DNA of 64,000 bases from Candidatus Gastranaerophilales bacterium. GTDB taxonomy: Bacteria; Cyanobacteriota; Vampirovibrionia; Gastranaerophilales; Gastranaerophilaceae. Positions 24,206 to 33,691 of this stretch are shown here, piece by piece. The position numbers were made by a program, and so were the translations under genes. The stretch lies in contig CALUQE010000007.1 of NCBI GenBank assembly GCA_944322845.1, forward strand, positions 1 to 64,000. Direction: 5' to 3'. Under the pieces are notes generated by a model. That model made no database searches, was not told the DNA's origin, and worked only from the letters and a program-made list of their open reading frames with translations. The first letter of the stretch is position 1. Every line of letters starts with the position of its first letter.

Positions 24206-25082
24206 AATTATAGCTTTATTTTTATTGATTTCCGTAATGCTTCCGGTATTTGCAGAAGTGAAACTGGACGATGTAACCTCTCCAAAGGACTTATTTTACA
24301 GGCTCGGGACGACTGATTCTCCAGAAAATAAAATAGATATAAACGGAAAAGTAGAAGTTAAACCGGCTATAGTAAAGGATGAGAATGTTTTAAATGAGGC
24401 TTTAACTTATGCGGATTTAAGCATAAAAAAAATGGCGCTGGAGGTATCAAAGTCTGTAGAAATTGATTCTAATGCAATGATGGAAGATTTATCTCTTTTG
24501 TGGCAGGGTGCTGCAACGAAGAGTGACACCATAAAGTTTGCAATATATAAATTGTCAAATCCGGATAAGGATAAGCCGGATGCCAGTGCCGTGAAAAAGG
24601 TCTTGACAACAATTGCGGGTATGTCAACGTTTTTGGGTGCCGGAACAGGAAATCCGGTTCTTGCAAGTGCGGCTTTAATCGGCGGCAATACACTGGGTAT
24701 AATGTCACAGGATGAAAGAGAATTAAATTATAAGTATACTCAGGTAACTGATGCGGACATGATTATTCTTGTAAGAAAAGTAGATGAGTTGCAGCAAAAA
24801 GTTGTTGATATGTATTACGATTATATGACGGCAAGGCAGCTTTATGATATGGCAACCGATATGGTTAAGGAACGTTACAGAAACTATCAGAATGCTCAAA
24901 ATTTATCAAAAGAGGTAATTTTGATTACCGATACATTTTATCGTGAAGCTCTCGATGAGCAGGTAAAAGCTCGGGGAAGCTTTTTTGAAAAACGTTCCCG
25001 CCTTGAACAGCTTGTAGGTAATGATATTTTCAGACAGTTTGAGGCTAATGTGGACGCCAGATATGAAAAAGACAAGTCTTAA
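24192..25082 (+). CDS. Exported helical protein, tandem paralogue 2
   Basis: Unrecognised 296-aa protein. A longer open frame begins at 23985, but the ATG at 24192 gives a clean signal peptide (KIIALFLLISVMLPVFA), follows a GGTGG ribosome site and overlaps the previous stop by 14 nt, so it is the true start. The protein repeats its neighbour's plan: LSLLWQGAATKSDTIKFAIYK, a Gly/Ala-rich hydrophobic patch, then ITDADMIILVRKVDELQQKV-like long helices. The pair probably form a periplasmic complex, made together by translational coupling. Confidence 0.8.
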   Translation: MVKNKIIALFLLISVMLPVFAEVKLDDVTSPKDLFYRLGTTDSPENKIDINGKVEVKPAIVKDENVLNEALTYADLSIKKMALEVSKSVEIDSNAMMEDLSLLWQGAATKSDTIKFAIYKLSNPDKDKPDASAVKKVLTTIAGMSTFLGAGTGNPVLASAALIGGNTLGIMSQDERELNYKYTQVTDADMIILVRKVDELQQKVVDMYYDYMTARQLYDMATDMVKERYRNYQNAQNLSKEVILITDTFYREALDEQVKARGSFFEKRSRLEQLVGNDIFRQFEANVDARYEKDKS

Positions 25083-25141
25083 TCTTTACATTACCCGAAA
25101 ATTATGATATTTTTAGATTAAAACATCAAAAAGGATTTTGT

Positions 25142-26815
25142 ATGTATAGCAGGAATTTAGAGTTTTTAGATAATCCGGGGCTAAAGTCCCGATTGGAAAG
25201 TATTACATTAGAAGAGTCGAGCAAAGATATGTCATATTGTATGACGCCTTCAAACGATTATCTTTTGATGAAAAATGATGTTCCTTTTGATGATATAAAT
25301 AATCCTAGGGAAGCTGTTAAGGATATGCTTAAGGCTTCAATAAAAAATCCGATGGATAAAAATGACATTATCATTACTTTTGGTATCGGGCTTTGCTATT
25401 TGCTGGATGAGGTTTACAATACATATCCCTGCAAGATTTTTATTTATGAACCGGATACAAAAGTTTTGCATTTTGTTTTGAATAATGTAGATATATCCGA
25501 ACATCTTGCAAGCGGCAGAGTTTATATTACGGATAGCCTCGATGAGTTGATGCGGAAGCTGGCTGAAGTATATATTACAAAAGATAAAGTTGAAGTTGTA
25601 TATTTGAAAAATTATGCAATTGTAAAAAGTCAGGAGCTTTTGGCGCTTACGCAGAAAGTATATGAAACCTGCAGAAGCAAGATGGTTGATATTAATACAA
25701 TTACAAAGTTTTCAAAGATATGGCTTATGAATACTTTGAGAAATATAAATGCAGTAAACAGTTCAAATGCATATAAATTATCTGATTTAAAAGATAAATT
25801 CAGCGGGCAGACTGCATTAATTCTTGCGGCAGGGCCTTCTTTAAATGAAAATCTTGAAAAAATAAAAGCGAATAGAGATAAGTTTGTTATTTTTGCGGTT
25901 AATAAAGTTTTGAGAGTGCTGGAAGCTAACGGCATTATTCCTGATTTTACAGTTTGTCTCGATTCTTGCAGAATAGAGCCTACACTTACGGGATTGGAAG
26001 ATTTTTGTGCAAAAACAAATTGTATAATGGATATAAAATCAGATAGTATTTTGTTTACAAAAAACTTTAAACGCATTTTTATAACATTTTCGCAAAATGA
26101 TATGGTTGTGAAAAAGCTTGCGGAGTTCAATGATATTGTCGCATACGAAAGCGGCGGTTCGGCAACAACACTTGCTCTTGTTGCAGCTGTTCAGCTGGGT
26201 TTCAGTAAAATTATTTTTGCCGGTCTGGATATGGCTTTTAAAGGTGATGTGATTTATTCGACCGGTGAAACAATGAACAAAGTTTCAGACAGCCAGATTG
26301 AAGTTGCGAAAGTCAAAAAGAATCTTGTAAAAGTAAAATCCGTTACAGGAGAACTTGTAAATACAAGAGAAGATTATGCGGCGTTTATTCAGCATTTTGA
26401 AGCTTTAATAAAAGATTTAGGGTTTGAAGAAATTTATAATACAACAAGCTTTGGAGCTTACATAGAAGGAATGAAAAATGTAAGTTTTGATGATATTCCT
26501 TTGCTTTTCTCTTCAATGGGAACCCCGTTCATTCTTGGAGAAGTTCAGAGATTTAAGTTTAAAACTGAAGATTGGGCAAAAGAAGAGTTGAGATTAATAA
26601 ATAATGTAATCTCTGTTTTATCAAAGGGTGTATTTTCTCCGGCTCTTGTTTCATCAATAGTTAAAAGTCCTTTGATGTATCAATATATGCAGGCGGATAT
26701 TTTGCATGTTTTGCAGGCTAAGATGGAATCGGAAAGTCCGGAAGAATTTATACAAAAAACAAAGCTTGCAATAAAAGATATTGTTGACAGTTTACAAAAA
26801 AACAGATTAATATAG
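25142..26815 (+). CDS. DUF115/Maf-type glycosyltransferase-like protein
   Basis: A 557-aa protein of the motility-associated factor (Maf; DUF115, MptE-like) group. In flagellated bacteria members add pseudaminic or related sugars to flagellin; others are of unknown role. The family core ALILAAGPSLNENL near residue 226, the FAVNKVLRVL and DFTVCLDS segments and YESGGSATTLALVAAVQLG are visible. It has an AAAGGA ribosome site. Its neighbours are exported orphans, not flagellar genes, so its protein target is open. Confidence 0.88.
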   Translation: MYSRNLEFLDNPGLKSRLESITLEESSKDMSYCMTPSNDYLLMKNDVPFDDINNPREAVKDMLKASIKNPMDKNDIIITFGIGLCYLLDEVYNTYPCKIFIYEPDTKVLHFVLNNVDISEHLASGRVYITDSLDELMRKLAEVYITKDKVEVVYLKNYAIVKSQELLALTQKVYETCRSKMVDINTITKFSKIWLMNTLRNINAVNSSNAYKLSDLKDKFSGQTALILAAGPSLNENLEKIKANRDKFVIFAVNKVLRVLEANGIIPDFTVCLDSCRIEPTLTGLEDFCAKTNCIMDIKSDSILFTKNFKRIFITFSQNDMVVKKLAEFNDIVAYESGGSATTLALVAAVQLGFSKIIFAGLDMAFKGDVIYSTGETMNKVSDSQIEVAKVKKNLVKVKSVTGELVNTREDYAAFIQHFEALIKDLGFEEIYNTTSFGAYIEGMKNVSFDDIPLLFSSMGTPFILGEVQRFKFKTEDWAKEELRLINNVISVLSKGVFSPALVSSIVKSPLMYQYMQADILHVLQAKMESESPEEFIQKTKLAIKDIVDSLQKNRLI

Positions 26816-26823
26816 GTGTTTAT

Positions 26824-27531
26824 ATGATAAAGAAATTTTGTTTAATACTTGCTTGTTTATTGTTTCAGATGACAGCAGCGTTTGCGGCTGTGCAAATGAA
26901 AGTTGTTGCAATAAATGAGTTCAGGACTGACAAACCCTCTGATAGCTTGGAGGTTCGGGTAATGAAAGATACCGAACTCGGGCGTTATACAATCGCTCAA
27001 GATTCAGCTCTGCATTGCAAGGTTATGAAAATTATTGATCCGAAGCGCGGAAAGAGGAATGCTACCTTCTTTGTACAGCCCTTATATTATATAGAAGGGG
27101 ATAAAACAATAAAAATTGAAGACGAAATTTATGGCAAGTATTCTAAACATGTTTTATCAAAAGAAGAGTTAAAAAATATCCCTACGTTTAAAGTTATGAA
27201 GACAGCGGCTCTTGCTGTCGGCAGTTATTTTATTAAAGGACTTTCAATAGCTTATTCTTTCGGAGAAGGTATTGTAAAAAATGAACAGGACAACAGGTTA
27301 AAATCAGGTGTTGTGAATGCTTATGAATCTTCGCCATTATCTATAATAAGCGAAGGCGAGCAGCTTGATATTAAAGTCGGTGATGATTTTTACCTTGTAT
27401 TCAAGATGTCTGAAGACGATGAGGAGCATATAAGTACTGAAAATTTTACCGAAGAAGCTTCTGCAGAGCAAATACAAAATGCAGAAGAAGTGAAAGAAGA
27501 ATCTTCTGTAAACGTTGAGATTTCTGAATAA
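26824..27531 (+). CDS. Exported hypothetical protein (235 aa)
   Basis: No family is recognised. A signal peptide of about 20 residues ends AAFAA. The mature N-terminal half is beta-rich (LEVRVMKDTELGRYTI, NATFFVQPLYYIEG); a hydrophobic stretch near residues 125-150 and an acidic tail follow. The order of strands recalls the exported protein at 60136 (a basic residue, a Val/Ala-rich strand, then a YYIEG/YYIYL strand), so the two may share a fold. It starts 8 nt after the DUF115 gene with an AGGTG ribosome site and ends 1 nt before the convergent regulator. Confidence 0.75.
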   Translation: MIKKFCLILACLLFQMTAAFAAVQMKVVAINEFRTDKPSDSLEVRVMKDTELGRYTIAQDSALHCKVMKIIDPKRGKRNATFFVQPLYYIEGDKTIKIEDEIYGKYSKHVLSKEELKNIPTFKVMKTAALAVGSYFIKGLSIAYSFGEGIVKNEQDNRLKSGVVNAYESSPLSIISEGEQLDIKVGDDFYLVFKMSEDDEEHISTENFTEEASAEQIQNAEEVKEESSVNVEISE

Positions 27532-27532
27532 G

Positions 27533-28357
27533 TTAGTGTATCATATAAGTTGCATTAGAGCCGAGCACTTTGTCTTTAAGCCGCTTGAAGCCTTTGCCGT
27601 AAATGTATTTCATCTGTTCAACCAGATTTTCTTCAACATCTATTAAGTACATATCGTGAACAATAAATTCTTTGATAATAAAGACAATACTTCTATTTTT
27701 TGTCCATATAATATTTGTGTCTGAAACATCATTTTTGAGAGAGGAAATTTTTCCGATAATACCTTCATTGTCGTCTGCTGCAATAATTACCATTCTTCCG
27801 CCGAGTGAAAGCTCTATATCTCTCCCGAATGCGTGTTCAAAAATCAGACCGAATCTTGAATTGAAATTGTCATACCCGACGATTCTTATTTCGACATTTC
27901 TGTTATAAGCATTTAATAATTCTTTTTCAAAAACTTTAAAATCCTGCGACCAGACTTCCATATAAATTTCACGTCTGGCATTTTGAATAACTTCAATGAT
28001 TTTATCCTGAATATTCTGCTTGCCGGTTATCGTAATAATCGGCTCGTTGTAGTTGTCTTTGACTTCCGGAAGGTGTTTGTCGAGATAATTAATCGTTGAG
28101 TTAATTTTTTTTGCATAGCTTGCAGTAAGCTGTTTTGGTTTAATCGGCGTGTATGTTACGGGTTTTGTGTTAGCGGAAACTACAATGTTTTTTTCTTCGA
28201 GTGCTTTTAGCGTATCATAAGTTCTTGATTGCGGAATATTGGCAAGTTTTGCTACTTCATAGCCCGTAGCAGGATACTTTTTTAATAAAGCAATATAGAC
28301 CTTTGCCTCATAAGTGTTAAATCCGATTTCTTTAAGTTTTTCCACTAAATCTGCCAT
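27533..28357 (-). CDS. TrmB-family transcriptional regulator
   Basis: A 274-aa DNA-binding regulator. The N-terminal winged helix-turn-helix (LKEIGFNTYEAKVYIALLKK; VAKLANIPQSRTYDTLKALE) is the TrmB type, first known from archaeal sugar regulators. It is followed by a linker helix and a phospholipase-D-like effector domain (RREIYMEVWSQDF onwards). Such proteins often sense sugars, but no sugar operon adjoins it here. It is convergent with the exported protein and divergent from the glycine-zipper gene. Its own ATG appears leaderless. Confidence 0.88.
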   Translation of the reverse strand: MADLVEKLKEIGFNTYEAKVYIALLKKYPATGYEVAKLANIPQSRTYDTLKALEEKNIVVSANTKPVTYTPIKPKQLTASYAKKINSTINYLDKHLPEVKDNYNEPIITITGKQNIQDKIIEVIQNARREIYMEVWSQDFKVFEKELLNAYNRNVEIRIVGYDNFNSRFGLIFEHAFGRDIELSLGGRMVIIAADDNEGIIGKISSLKNDVSDTNIIWTKNRSIVFIIKEFIVHDMYLIDVEENLVEQMKYIYGKGFKRLKDKVLGSNATYMIH

Positions 28358-28363
28358 AAAGCT

Positions 28364-28372
28364 ATTTTAACA
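28364..28372 (-). promoter_or_regulatory. Leaderless-type extended -10 of the TrmB-like gene
   Basis: Minus-strand TGTTAAAAT (plus 28364-28372), then AGCTTT, then ATG at 28357. The 6-nt spacing matches eight other genes. The -35 is poor. Confidence 0.5.
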
Positions 28373-28415
28373 GATTTTCGGGGTAAAATAAACAGAAATT
28401 TTTCTTTTACAATTC

Positions 28416-28460
28416 TTTACAATTTAGGCAATTTCTTCTCAATAAATGACTTTATATATA
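28416..28460 (+). promoter_or_regulatory. GCAATTTTT-box promoter (copy C)
   Basis: TTTACAATTTAGGCAATTTC from 28416, with a 16-nt gap after GCAATTTCT, then TATATATA at 28453-28460. A further TTTTACAATT lies just upstream. It drives the glycine-zipper gene with a leader of about 28 nt. Confidence 0.55.
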
Positions 28461-28494
28461 TGAAGGTTAATTTAGATAGGTTAGGTTTTATAGT

Positions 28495-29823
28495 ATGACA
28501 CTTCCGATAAATTCACTTGCGAATATGGAATATATGCTTTACGGCGGGGCGCTGGGTGCAAATCCTAATTGCCCGAGCTATGTCAACGGCTATAAAGCTG
28601 CAAATAATAACTTATATGGCGGATATTATAATCCTTCATATTATAATAACCCTTATTATAACTGGCAAAATTCGGGAGTTTATAATCAGAGAGCACAGGG
28701 TGCAGCTTCTCAGAGCGGAGTAATTTCTCAGCCTGCGGCAGCAAATACAACCGCCAAGACAACTGCTGCTTCTGCAAAAGATATAGACACTCTTGCCGAT
28801 TTTTATAAAGAAAGCAATACCTATGTACAAAAATGGGGCGATATAGGGACAAGCGCCCTGATGATAGGTTTTATGGAAAATCCGCAGGTACTTAAACACC
28901 CGATAAATTCAATTAAGGCAATAAAAGTAACAAATCAGGTATTTGATAAATCAAATCCTGCAATAAAAGCTTTGTGGGAAAAGAATCCTCAGTTGATGCA
29001 AAAAGCTTACGGTCAGCTGCATGCAATTAACAGAAGTGCTCAGAAAAAATTCCCGATAATTCAAAAATGGTTCCAGAAGCCGATTAGTGAAACATCACGA
29101 AAAGAATTAGAAAAAATAATGGCTGATGCAATCAAATCAGGTGATGAAAAAGCAATCTTAAGAGCAACGGAAACATTGAAGGCATCAAGAGGTATGGACG
29201 GATATCTGCCTACATTATGGAATAAGATTACTGGCGGAAAGAATTACACACCTCAAGAAAGAATCGCAAGAAAAGCTGCTGATATAGAAAAAGCTGTAAA
29301 TGCTCCTGCAGCGGTAAAACCGGGAATGACCGGACTTTTGAAACAGGGTCTGAAAGAAGGTAAAACATTTGCATTATTTGGAATGTTGATTGATTTACCG
29401 AAGATAATTTCTGCATACAAAAATGGCGGTGCGGATTCTGCATTAACTCAGACTGTACAGAGCGGTTTGAAGTCAGTCGCAGATGGTATCGGATGGACAA
29501 TAGGCCGTGCAGCAGGCGGCGCAATCGGAACAAAAGTCGGCGCTGCAATCGGAACGGCAGTTTGTCCTGGGTTAGGAACGGCCGTTGGCGCAGTTCTCGG
29601 TTTCTTAGGCGGTGCTGCAGGTTCAATTCTTGCAAGTAAAGCTATGAAATTAATCATCCCTACTGATGAAGCTACTAAACTGGAGGCAGAAGCGCAAAAG
29701 AAAACTCCTGAAGGACAGGCTCAGTTATTGTCATTAGTTCTTCAAAAAGTTCAGGCAGGAGAAAAGGTTCCTGAAAAAGTATTAGTATCCGCGCAAAATG
29801 TTGCGACTGCAATGAGCGCATAA
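28495..29823 (+). CDS. Glycine-zipper protein with Tyr/Asn-rich N-terminus (442 aa)
   Basis: I do not recognise a family. Residues about 30-75 are rich in Tyr, Asn and Gly (NNNLYGGYYNPSYYNNPYY). A helical middle region spans about 90-310. Residues about 325-385 carry repeated GxxxG-type glycine zippers (GRAAGGAIGTKVGAAIGTAV, then GLGTAVGAVLGFLGGAAG), which pack into membranes or form pores. There is no signal peptide. The ribosome site is weak. It shares its promoter type with the wall hydrolase at 35762 and the exoprotein at 50138. Confidence 0.8.
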   Translation: MTLPINSLANMEYMLYGGALGANPNCPSYVNGYKAANNNLYGGYYNPSYYNNPYYNWQNSGVYNQRAQGAASQSGVISQPAAANTTAKTTAASAKDIDTLADFYKESNTYVQKWGDIGTSALMIGFMENPQVLKHPINSIKAIKVTNQVFDKSNPAIKALWEKNPQLMQKAYGQLHAINRSAQKKFPIIQKWFQKPISETSRKELEKIMADAIKSGDEKAILRATETLKASRGMDGYLPTLWNKITGGKNYTPQERIARKAADIEKAVNAPAAVKPGMTGLLKQGLKEGKTFALFGMLIDLPKIISAYKNGGADSALTQTVQSGLKSVADGIGWTIGRAAGGAIGTKVGAAIGTAVCPGLGTAVGAVLGFLGGAAGSILASKAMKLIIPTDEATKLEAEAQKKTPEGQAQLLSLVLQKVQAGEKVPEKVLVSAQNVATAMSA

Positions 29824-29890
29824 AATAAATTTGATATCCTAACCTCTGTCCCTTCTTTCGTGGTAAAATATCACCGGAAGGGATTTTATT

Positions 29891-31534
29891 ATGAGAAGCG
29901 ACAGTATTAAAAAAGGCGTTGCCAGAACTCCACACAGAAGCTTATTAATGGCAACGGGAGTTTCAAAAAAGAATATGAATTCGCCGTTTATCGGAATTGC
30001 AAGTTCTTTTTCCGACCTTGTACCCGGACATATCGGTATGAGAGATCTGGAAAGACAGATTGAAAAAGGTATTCATACGGCGGGCGGTCAGGCTTTTATA
30101 TTTGGAGTCCCTGCGGTATGTGACGGAATTTCAATGGGGCATAGCGGAATGCAATATTCTCTGCCTTCAAGAGATTTGATTGCAGATTGTATAGAAACTG
30201 TTGCTAATGCTCATCAGCTTGACGGGCTTGTCTTGCTCTCAAATTGTGATAAAATTACTCCCGGCATGCTAATTGCTGCTGCTAGAATCAATATTCCTTC
30301 AATTATCGTAACTGCAGGCCCAATGCTTGACGGTGAGAGCAGGTGCGAAAAACTTACTATGATAAAAGGAGCTTTTGAGGCTATCGGTAAATACAGAAAC
30401 GGTGAAATTACGGAAGAAAGACTTATTGAGTTAGAAGAGGCTTCCTGCCCTTCTGCCGGTGCTTGCCAAGGACTTTATACTGCAAATACAATGGCGTGTT
30501 TAACGGAAGTTATGGGTATGAGTCTTCCGTATTGTGCAACTTCTGCGGCTGTTTCTTCTCAAAAAAGAAGAATTGCGTTTGAAAGCGGAATGCAGATTGT
30601 TGAATGGGTTAAGGAGGATAAAAAGCCTCTGGATATATTAACGCGGGATACGCTCAGAAATGCAATAATAGCGGATTTAGCAATGGGCGGGTCAACCAAT
30701 TCCTTCCTGCACATTCTTGCGCTTGCTAATGATACTGTAACTTCTTTTGGAACTGTTCCGCCGGTTACCCTTAAAGACTTTGAAGAACTTTCTTATAAAA
30801 TTCATCAGTTTGTAAAATTAGAACCTTCTTCCAATATAACAATGACAGGTTTTCATAATGCGGGCGGTATTCCTGCAGTAGTGGACGAACTTATCAAAAG
30901 CGTGCCGGAATTTGTTCCGAATCGTGAATTTGCAGGAGTTTATTCCGACAAAAAAGTAATTCATCCGTATTCAGAACCTTTTACTACCAAACCGGGGCTT
31001 GGTATTTTGTACGGTAATATTTCGCCGGAAGGTTCTGTTATCAAAATTTCTGCAGTGGATGAAAGCTGCTATGAGTTTGAGGGAACCGCAAAAGTTTTTG
31101 ATTCGGAAGAAGAAGCTATGAGTGCTTTAGAAAATGATTTAATTAAAGCAGGAGATGTTGTTGTTATACGTTACGAAGGACCTAAGGGCGGTCCCGGCAT
31201 GAGAGAAATGCTTGCGCCGACTTCTCTTCTTGTGGGTAAAGGGCTTGGAACAAAGGCGGCATTAATTACTGACGGCAGATTTTCGGGTGGAACAAGAGGA
31301 ATCTGCGTCGGGCATATTTGCCCGGAAGCTGCTGACGGCGGAGTTATTGCGCTTATTAAAGACGGGGATAAGATTAAGATTGATATTAACAAACGTACTC
31401 TGGATCTGGTTGTATCTGATGAAGAACTTGGAAGAAGGCGCAGAAAACTTAAGCCTTTTGTGTCAAAAGCCACGGGATATTTGAAAAAATATGCAAGAAC
31501 CGTTCAAGATGCAAGTCACGGTGCAATTGTTTAG
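29891..31534 (+). CDS. ilvD: Dihydroxy-acid dehydratase
   Basis: Iron-sulfur enzyme of valine, leucine and isoleucine synthesis that dehydrates 2,3-dihydroxy-acids. At 547 aa it has the cluster cysteines in [12 protein letters not shown] near residue 118 and [16 protein letters not shown] near residue 190, and the C-terminal [15 protein letters not shown]-type region. The last block reads [11 protein letters not shown] where most members have GHVSPEA. GGAAGGG lies before ATG. No other branched-chain gene is nearby. It is followed 9 nt later by the formyl-THF ligase gene. Confidence 0.96.
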   Translation: MRSDSIKKGVARTPHRSLLMATGVSKKNMNSPFIGIASSFSDLVPGHIGMRDLERQIEKGIHTAGGQAFIFGVPAVCDGISMGHSGMQYSLPSRDLIADCIETVANAHQLDGLVLLSNCDKITPGMLIAAARINIPSIIVTAGPMLDGESRCEKLTMIKGAFEAIGKYRNGEITEERLIELEEASCPSAGACQGLYTANTMACLTEVMGMSLPYCATSAAVSSQKRRIAFESGMQIVEWVKEDKKPLDILTRDTLRNAIIADLAMGGSTNSFLHILALANDTVTSFGTVPPVTLKDFEELSYKIHQFVKLEPSSNITMTGFHNAGGIPAVVDELIKSVPEFVPNREFAGVYSDKKVIHPYSEPFTTKPGLGILYGNISPEGSVIKISAVDESCYEFEGTAKVFDSEEEAMSALENDLIKAGDVVVIRYEGPKGGPGMREMLAPTSLLVGKGLGTKAALITDGRFSGGTRGICVGHICPEAADGGVIALIKDGDKIKIDINKRTLDLVVSDEELGRRRRKLKPFVSKATGYLKKYARTVQDASHGAIV

Positions 31535-31543
31535 GCGGTAGAA

Positions 31544-32065
31544 TTGAATAAAGAAGAATTGAGAAAAAAAATAAAAGCTTTGCGTAAAACACTGAGTTTT
31601 GATTCAAACTTGCTGGCTGATAAGTTAATGGCGTCAAAAGAATATAAACAGGCAAAAAATATTATGCTTTTTTATCCTCTGAAAGATGAGGTGAACTTGC
31701 TTTCACTCTTAAAAGATAAGTCAAAAAATTTTTTCTTGCCTAAAGTTGACGGAGAAAATTTACTTTGCTGCCCTTATGGCGAAGGAGATGAGCTCTGTGT
31801 CTCTTGTTTTAAAACATTGGAGCCGGTTTTGCCAGCATGTGATAAAAGTTTAATAGACCTTGTTGTTGTTCCTGCCTTGTGTTGTGATAAAAATAATTAC
31901 AGGCTGGGTTACGGGGGCGGGTTCTATGACAGATTTCTAAAAGATTTTAAAGGTAAAAAGGTTGTATGCCTTCCTCAAGAGTTGATTGTTGATACCATTT
32001 GTCCTCAGGAACACGATATAAGGGTGGATTTGGTTATAACAATAAAAAACGACTTATCAATTTGA
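31544..32065 (+). CDS. 5-formyltetrahydrofolate cyclo-ligase
   Basis: MTHFS enzyme of folate metabolism that converts 5-formyl-THF to methenyl-THF with ATP. At 173 aa it shows the N-terminal basic helix (LRKKIKALRKTL), YPLKDEVNL and the nucleotide/folate signature RLGYGGGFYDRFL. It uses a TTG start 9 nt after ilvD, with a weak GGCGG site, and is probably translated by coupling. Its stop codon lies inside the loop of the terminator hairpin. Confidence 0.94.
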   Translation: MNKEELRKKIKALRKTLSFDSNLLADKLMASKEYKQAKNIMLFYPLKDEVNLLSLLKDKSKNFFLPKVDGENLLCCPYGEGDELCVSCFKTLEPVLPACDKSLIDLVVVPALCCDKNNYRLGYGGGFYDRFLKDFKGKKVVCLPQELIVDTICPQEHDIRVDLVITIKNDLSI

Positions 32066-32078
32066 CAAGTCGTTTTTT
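32044..32078. terminator. Bidirectional terminator overlapping a stop codon
   Basis: A 12-bp perfect stem (AAAAAACGACTT at 32044-32055 and AAGTCGTTTTTT at 32067-32078) with T-runs on both strands. It serves the cyclo-ligase gene on the plus strand, whose TGA lies in the loop, and the 65-aa gene on the minus strand. Confidence 0.92.
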
Positions 32079-32095
32079 ATTATGTAAACATTTTC

Positions 32096-32293
32096 TTATA
32101 ATAATCTTTCAATGCTTGCATTCATTTCTTCCGTGTATTTTGCAAGTGCTTCTGCAGAAATTTCAACTGTGTCTTGAATTAATGAGCCGGCAATATAACT
32201 TGTCTGCTGCGACATACTCATACATTTAGCTGCATACTGCGCTTGAACTTCAGGGGTTAGTGCACTTCCGTATCCTACTGAGCTAACATCCAT
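32096..32293 (-). CDS. Small hypothetical protein (65 aa)
   Basis: A short helical protein starting MDVSSVG, with a Gln/Ser-rich helix and VEISAEALAKY. The size, the MD start and the helix pattern faintly recall the YjfB-type putative motility proteins, but the match is too weak to assign. AAGAGGA precedes ATG at good spacing, and terminators flank it on both sides, so it is an independent gene. Confidence 0.7.
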   Translation of the reverse strand: MDVSSVGYGSALTPEVQAQYAAKCMSMSQQTSYIAGSLIQDTVEISAEALAKYTEEMNASIERLL

Positions 32294-32383
32294 AGAAATA
32301 TCCTCTTCTTATTTGTGATATTTACATTTTAACACGTATTATATATTAATGCAATACCGAAAATATATCCGGGTTAGAATTAA

Positions 32384-32413
32384 AAACCTCTCTCTTTTAA
32401 AGGAGAGAGGTTT
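32384..32413 (-). terminator. Terminator of the SIMPL-domain gene
   Basis: An 11-bp perfect stem AAACCTCTCTC/GAGAGAGGTTT around an 8-nt loop. On the minus strand it ends in a T-run and follows the SIMPL gene stop by 7 nt. Confidence 0.88.
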
Positions 32414-32420
32414 CTTGTCG

Positions 32421-33143
32421 TTATTTTATTTTAAATGATACATTTGCTACTGCTGTGACTTTTTTGTCGATAGAAGTGGTATCATTTATGCCCATATCGG
32501 AAACGCTTGTTGAATCAACAGGGGTTATTTGATAAACACCCATTCTTACAGATTGGATTTTTCCTACAGAATTTCCGGTAGGTTTTAACATTGATGCTGC
32601 TCTGTTTTTCGCATCCTGTGAAGCTTTTTCAAGCAAAGTAACTTTCAATGCCGGCAGTTTTGAATAATCATAGGAAGCTGGAGAAACATTTATATCGACA
32701 CCCTGATTAATTAAACTTGTAATATCGTTAGAGATTTCTTTAATTAATTCTACATTGTCAGAATGGATTTGCATTGGCTGGTAAAGATTGTATGCATCTT
32801 GAATATCAGTATAAGCACCTGTTTTTGCATCTCGTTTGTATGTGTAATATCCGTTTATGGTTTTTCTTTCAACATCTTTAATGTTTTTTTCACTAAGATA
32901 TTTTTCAACTATTTTAAGATGGTTTTGCATAGTTGCGTATGCTTCTTGTTTTGTGTTTCTTTTTACAACAACATTAAAATCCAGTGAACCGGAGTCAGAT
33001 TTTACAATTTCAAATGCGGAGCCGGTTACGGAAATTACATTGTTTGAAATAGAGGATGAAACCATTTTGGTTGACACAACAAGCGCCAGTCCGATAAGAA
33101 CTCCCAGTGAGATTACTTGCAGTTTTTCAATTCTTTCAAGCAT
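32421..33143 (-). CDS. SIMPL-domain (DUF541) envelope protein
   Basis: A 240-aa protein anchored by one N-terminal membrane segment (VISLGVLIGLALVVSTKMV) with the rest outside the cytoplasm. The SIMPL/DUF541 domain is shown by ISVTGSAFEIVKSDSG, a central helix-strand repeat and LLEKASQDAKNRAASML. Family members include periplasmic immunogenic and oxidative-stress proteins with no firm biochemical role. AAAGGA precedes ATG. It lies 14 nt downstream of a hypothetical gene on the same strand. Confidence 0.88.
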   Translation of the reverse strand: MLERIEKLQVISLGVLIGLALVVSTKMVSSSISNNVISVTGSAFEIVKSDSGSLDFNVVVKRNTKQEAYATMQNHLKIVEKYLSEKNIKDVERKTINGYYTYKRDAKTGAYTDIQDAYNLYQPMQIHSDNVELIKEISNDITSLINQGVDINVSPASYDYSKLPALKVTLLEKASQDAKNRAASMLKPTGNSVGKIQSVRMGVYQITPVDSTSVSDMGINDTTSIDKKVTAVANVSFKIK

Positions 33144-33157
33144 AAATCAATCCTTTC

Positions 33158-33676
33158 CTACTTTTGTTTTAACTTTTGCATATCTGCCAGGCAGTCTGCA
33201 TTAACGATAATGTCTTTTAGATTATTATATATAATATTCAGATATTCATCCATTTTTAAACTTTTATTTGCTAACTTTTTATTAGAACGTTTGACTTGCC
33301 AATTGTGTATCAGACGTTTGTATATAGAAGGTTCTTCTTTTTCTGTGAGAGTTCTTTTAGGCTCCATAGAGCGTACTCTCAATAAATCATCAAATGATGT
33401 TATAAATCCTGCTTGTTCGCGCCCTTCTGCATTTTCAATTACAACTTTACCTTTTTTATTATCCGGTTTAATAACGACATTGTATACAGAATTGTTCATT
33501 GCCTGTTTTTTTAATTGCAGCAGTTGTTTGTAAAAATTTAAAAGATGTTTACTGTAGTTCGGGTAGCTTTTGTCCGGAAAATACTTTGATTGTTTTAAAA
33601 CTTCAAAGCTGCCCGGCTGTATTATAAGTTTCCCGAAATTCGGGTTTGGGGATTGATTAATTGATTGGATTTTCAT
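33158..33676 (-). CDS. Hypothetical protein (172 aa)
   Basis: Unrecognised. It begins MKIQSINQSPNPNFGKLIIQ, an N-terminal NPNFGK style I associate with many lineage-specific orphan proteins of gut Melainabacteria. The remainder is basic and helical with no signal peptide or membrane segment. It sits between ricT and the SIMPL gene on the same strand, with short gaps, so it is probably in their operon. The association with the lineage is from memory, not a search. Confidence 0.7.
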   Translation of the reverse strand: MKIQSINQSPNPNFGKLIIQPGSFEVLKQSKYFPDKSYPNYSKHLLNFYKQLLQLKKQAMNNSVYNVVIKPDNKKGKVVIENAEGREQAGFITSFDDLLRVRSMEPKRTLTEKEEPSIYKRLIHNWQVKRSNKKLANKSLKMDEYLNIIYNNLKDIIVNADCLADMQKLKQK

Positions 33677-33691
33677 AATTTCTGCACTTTC

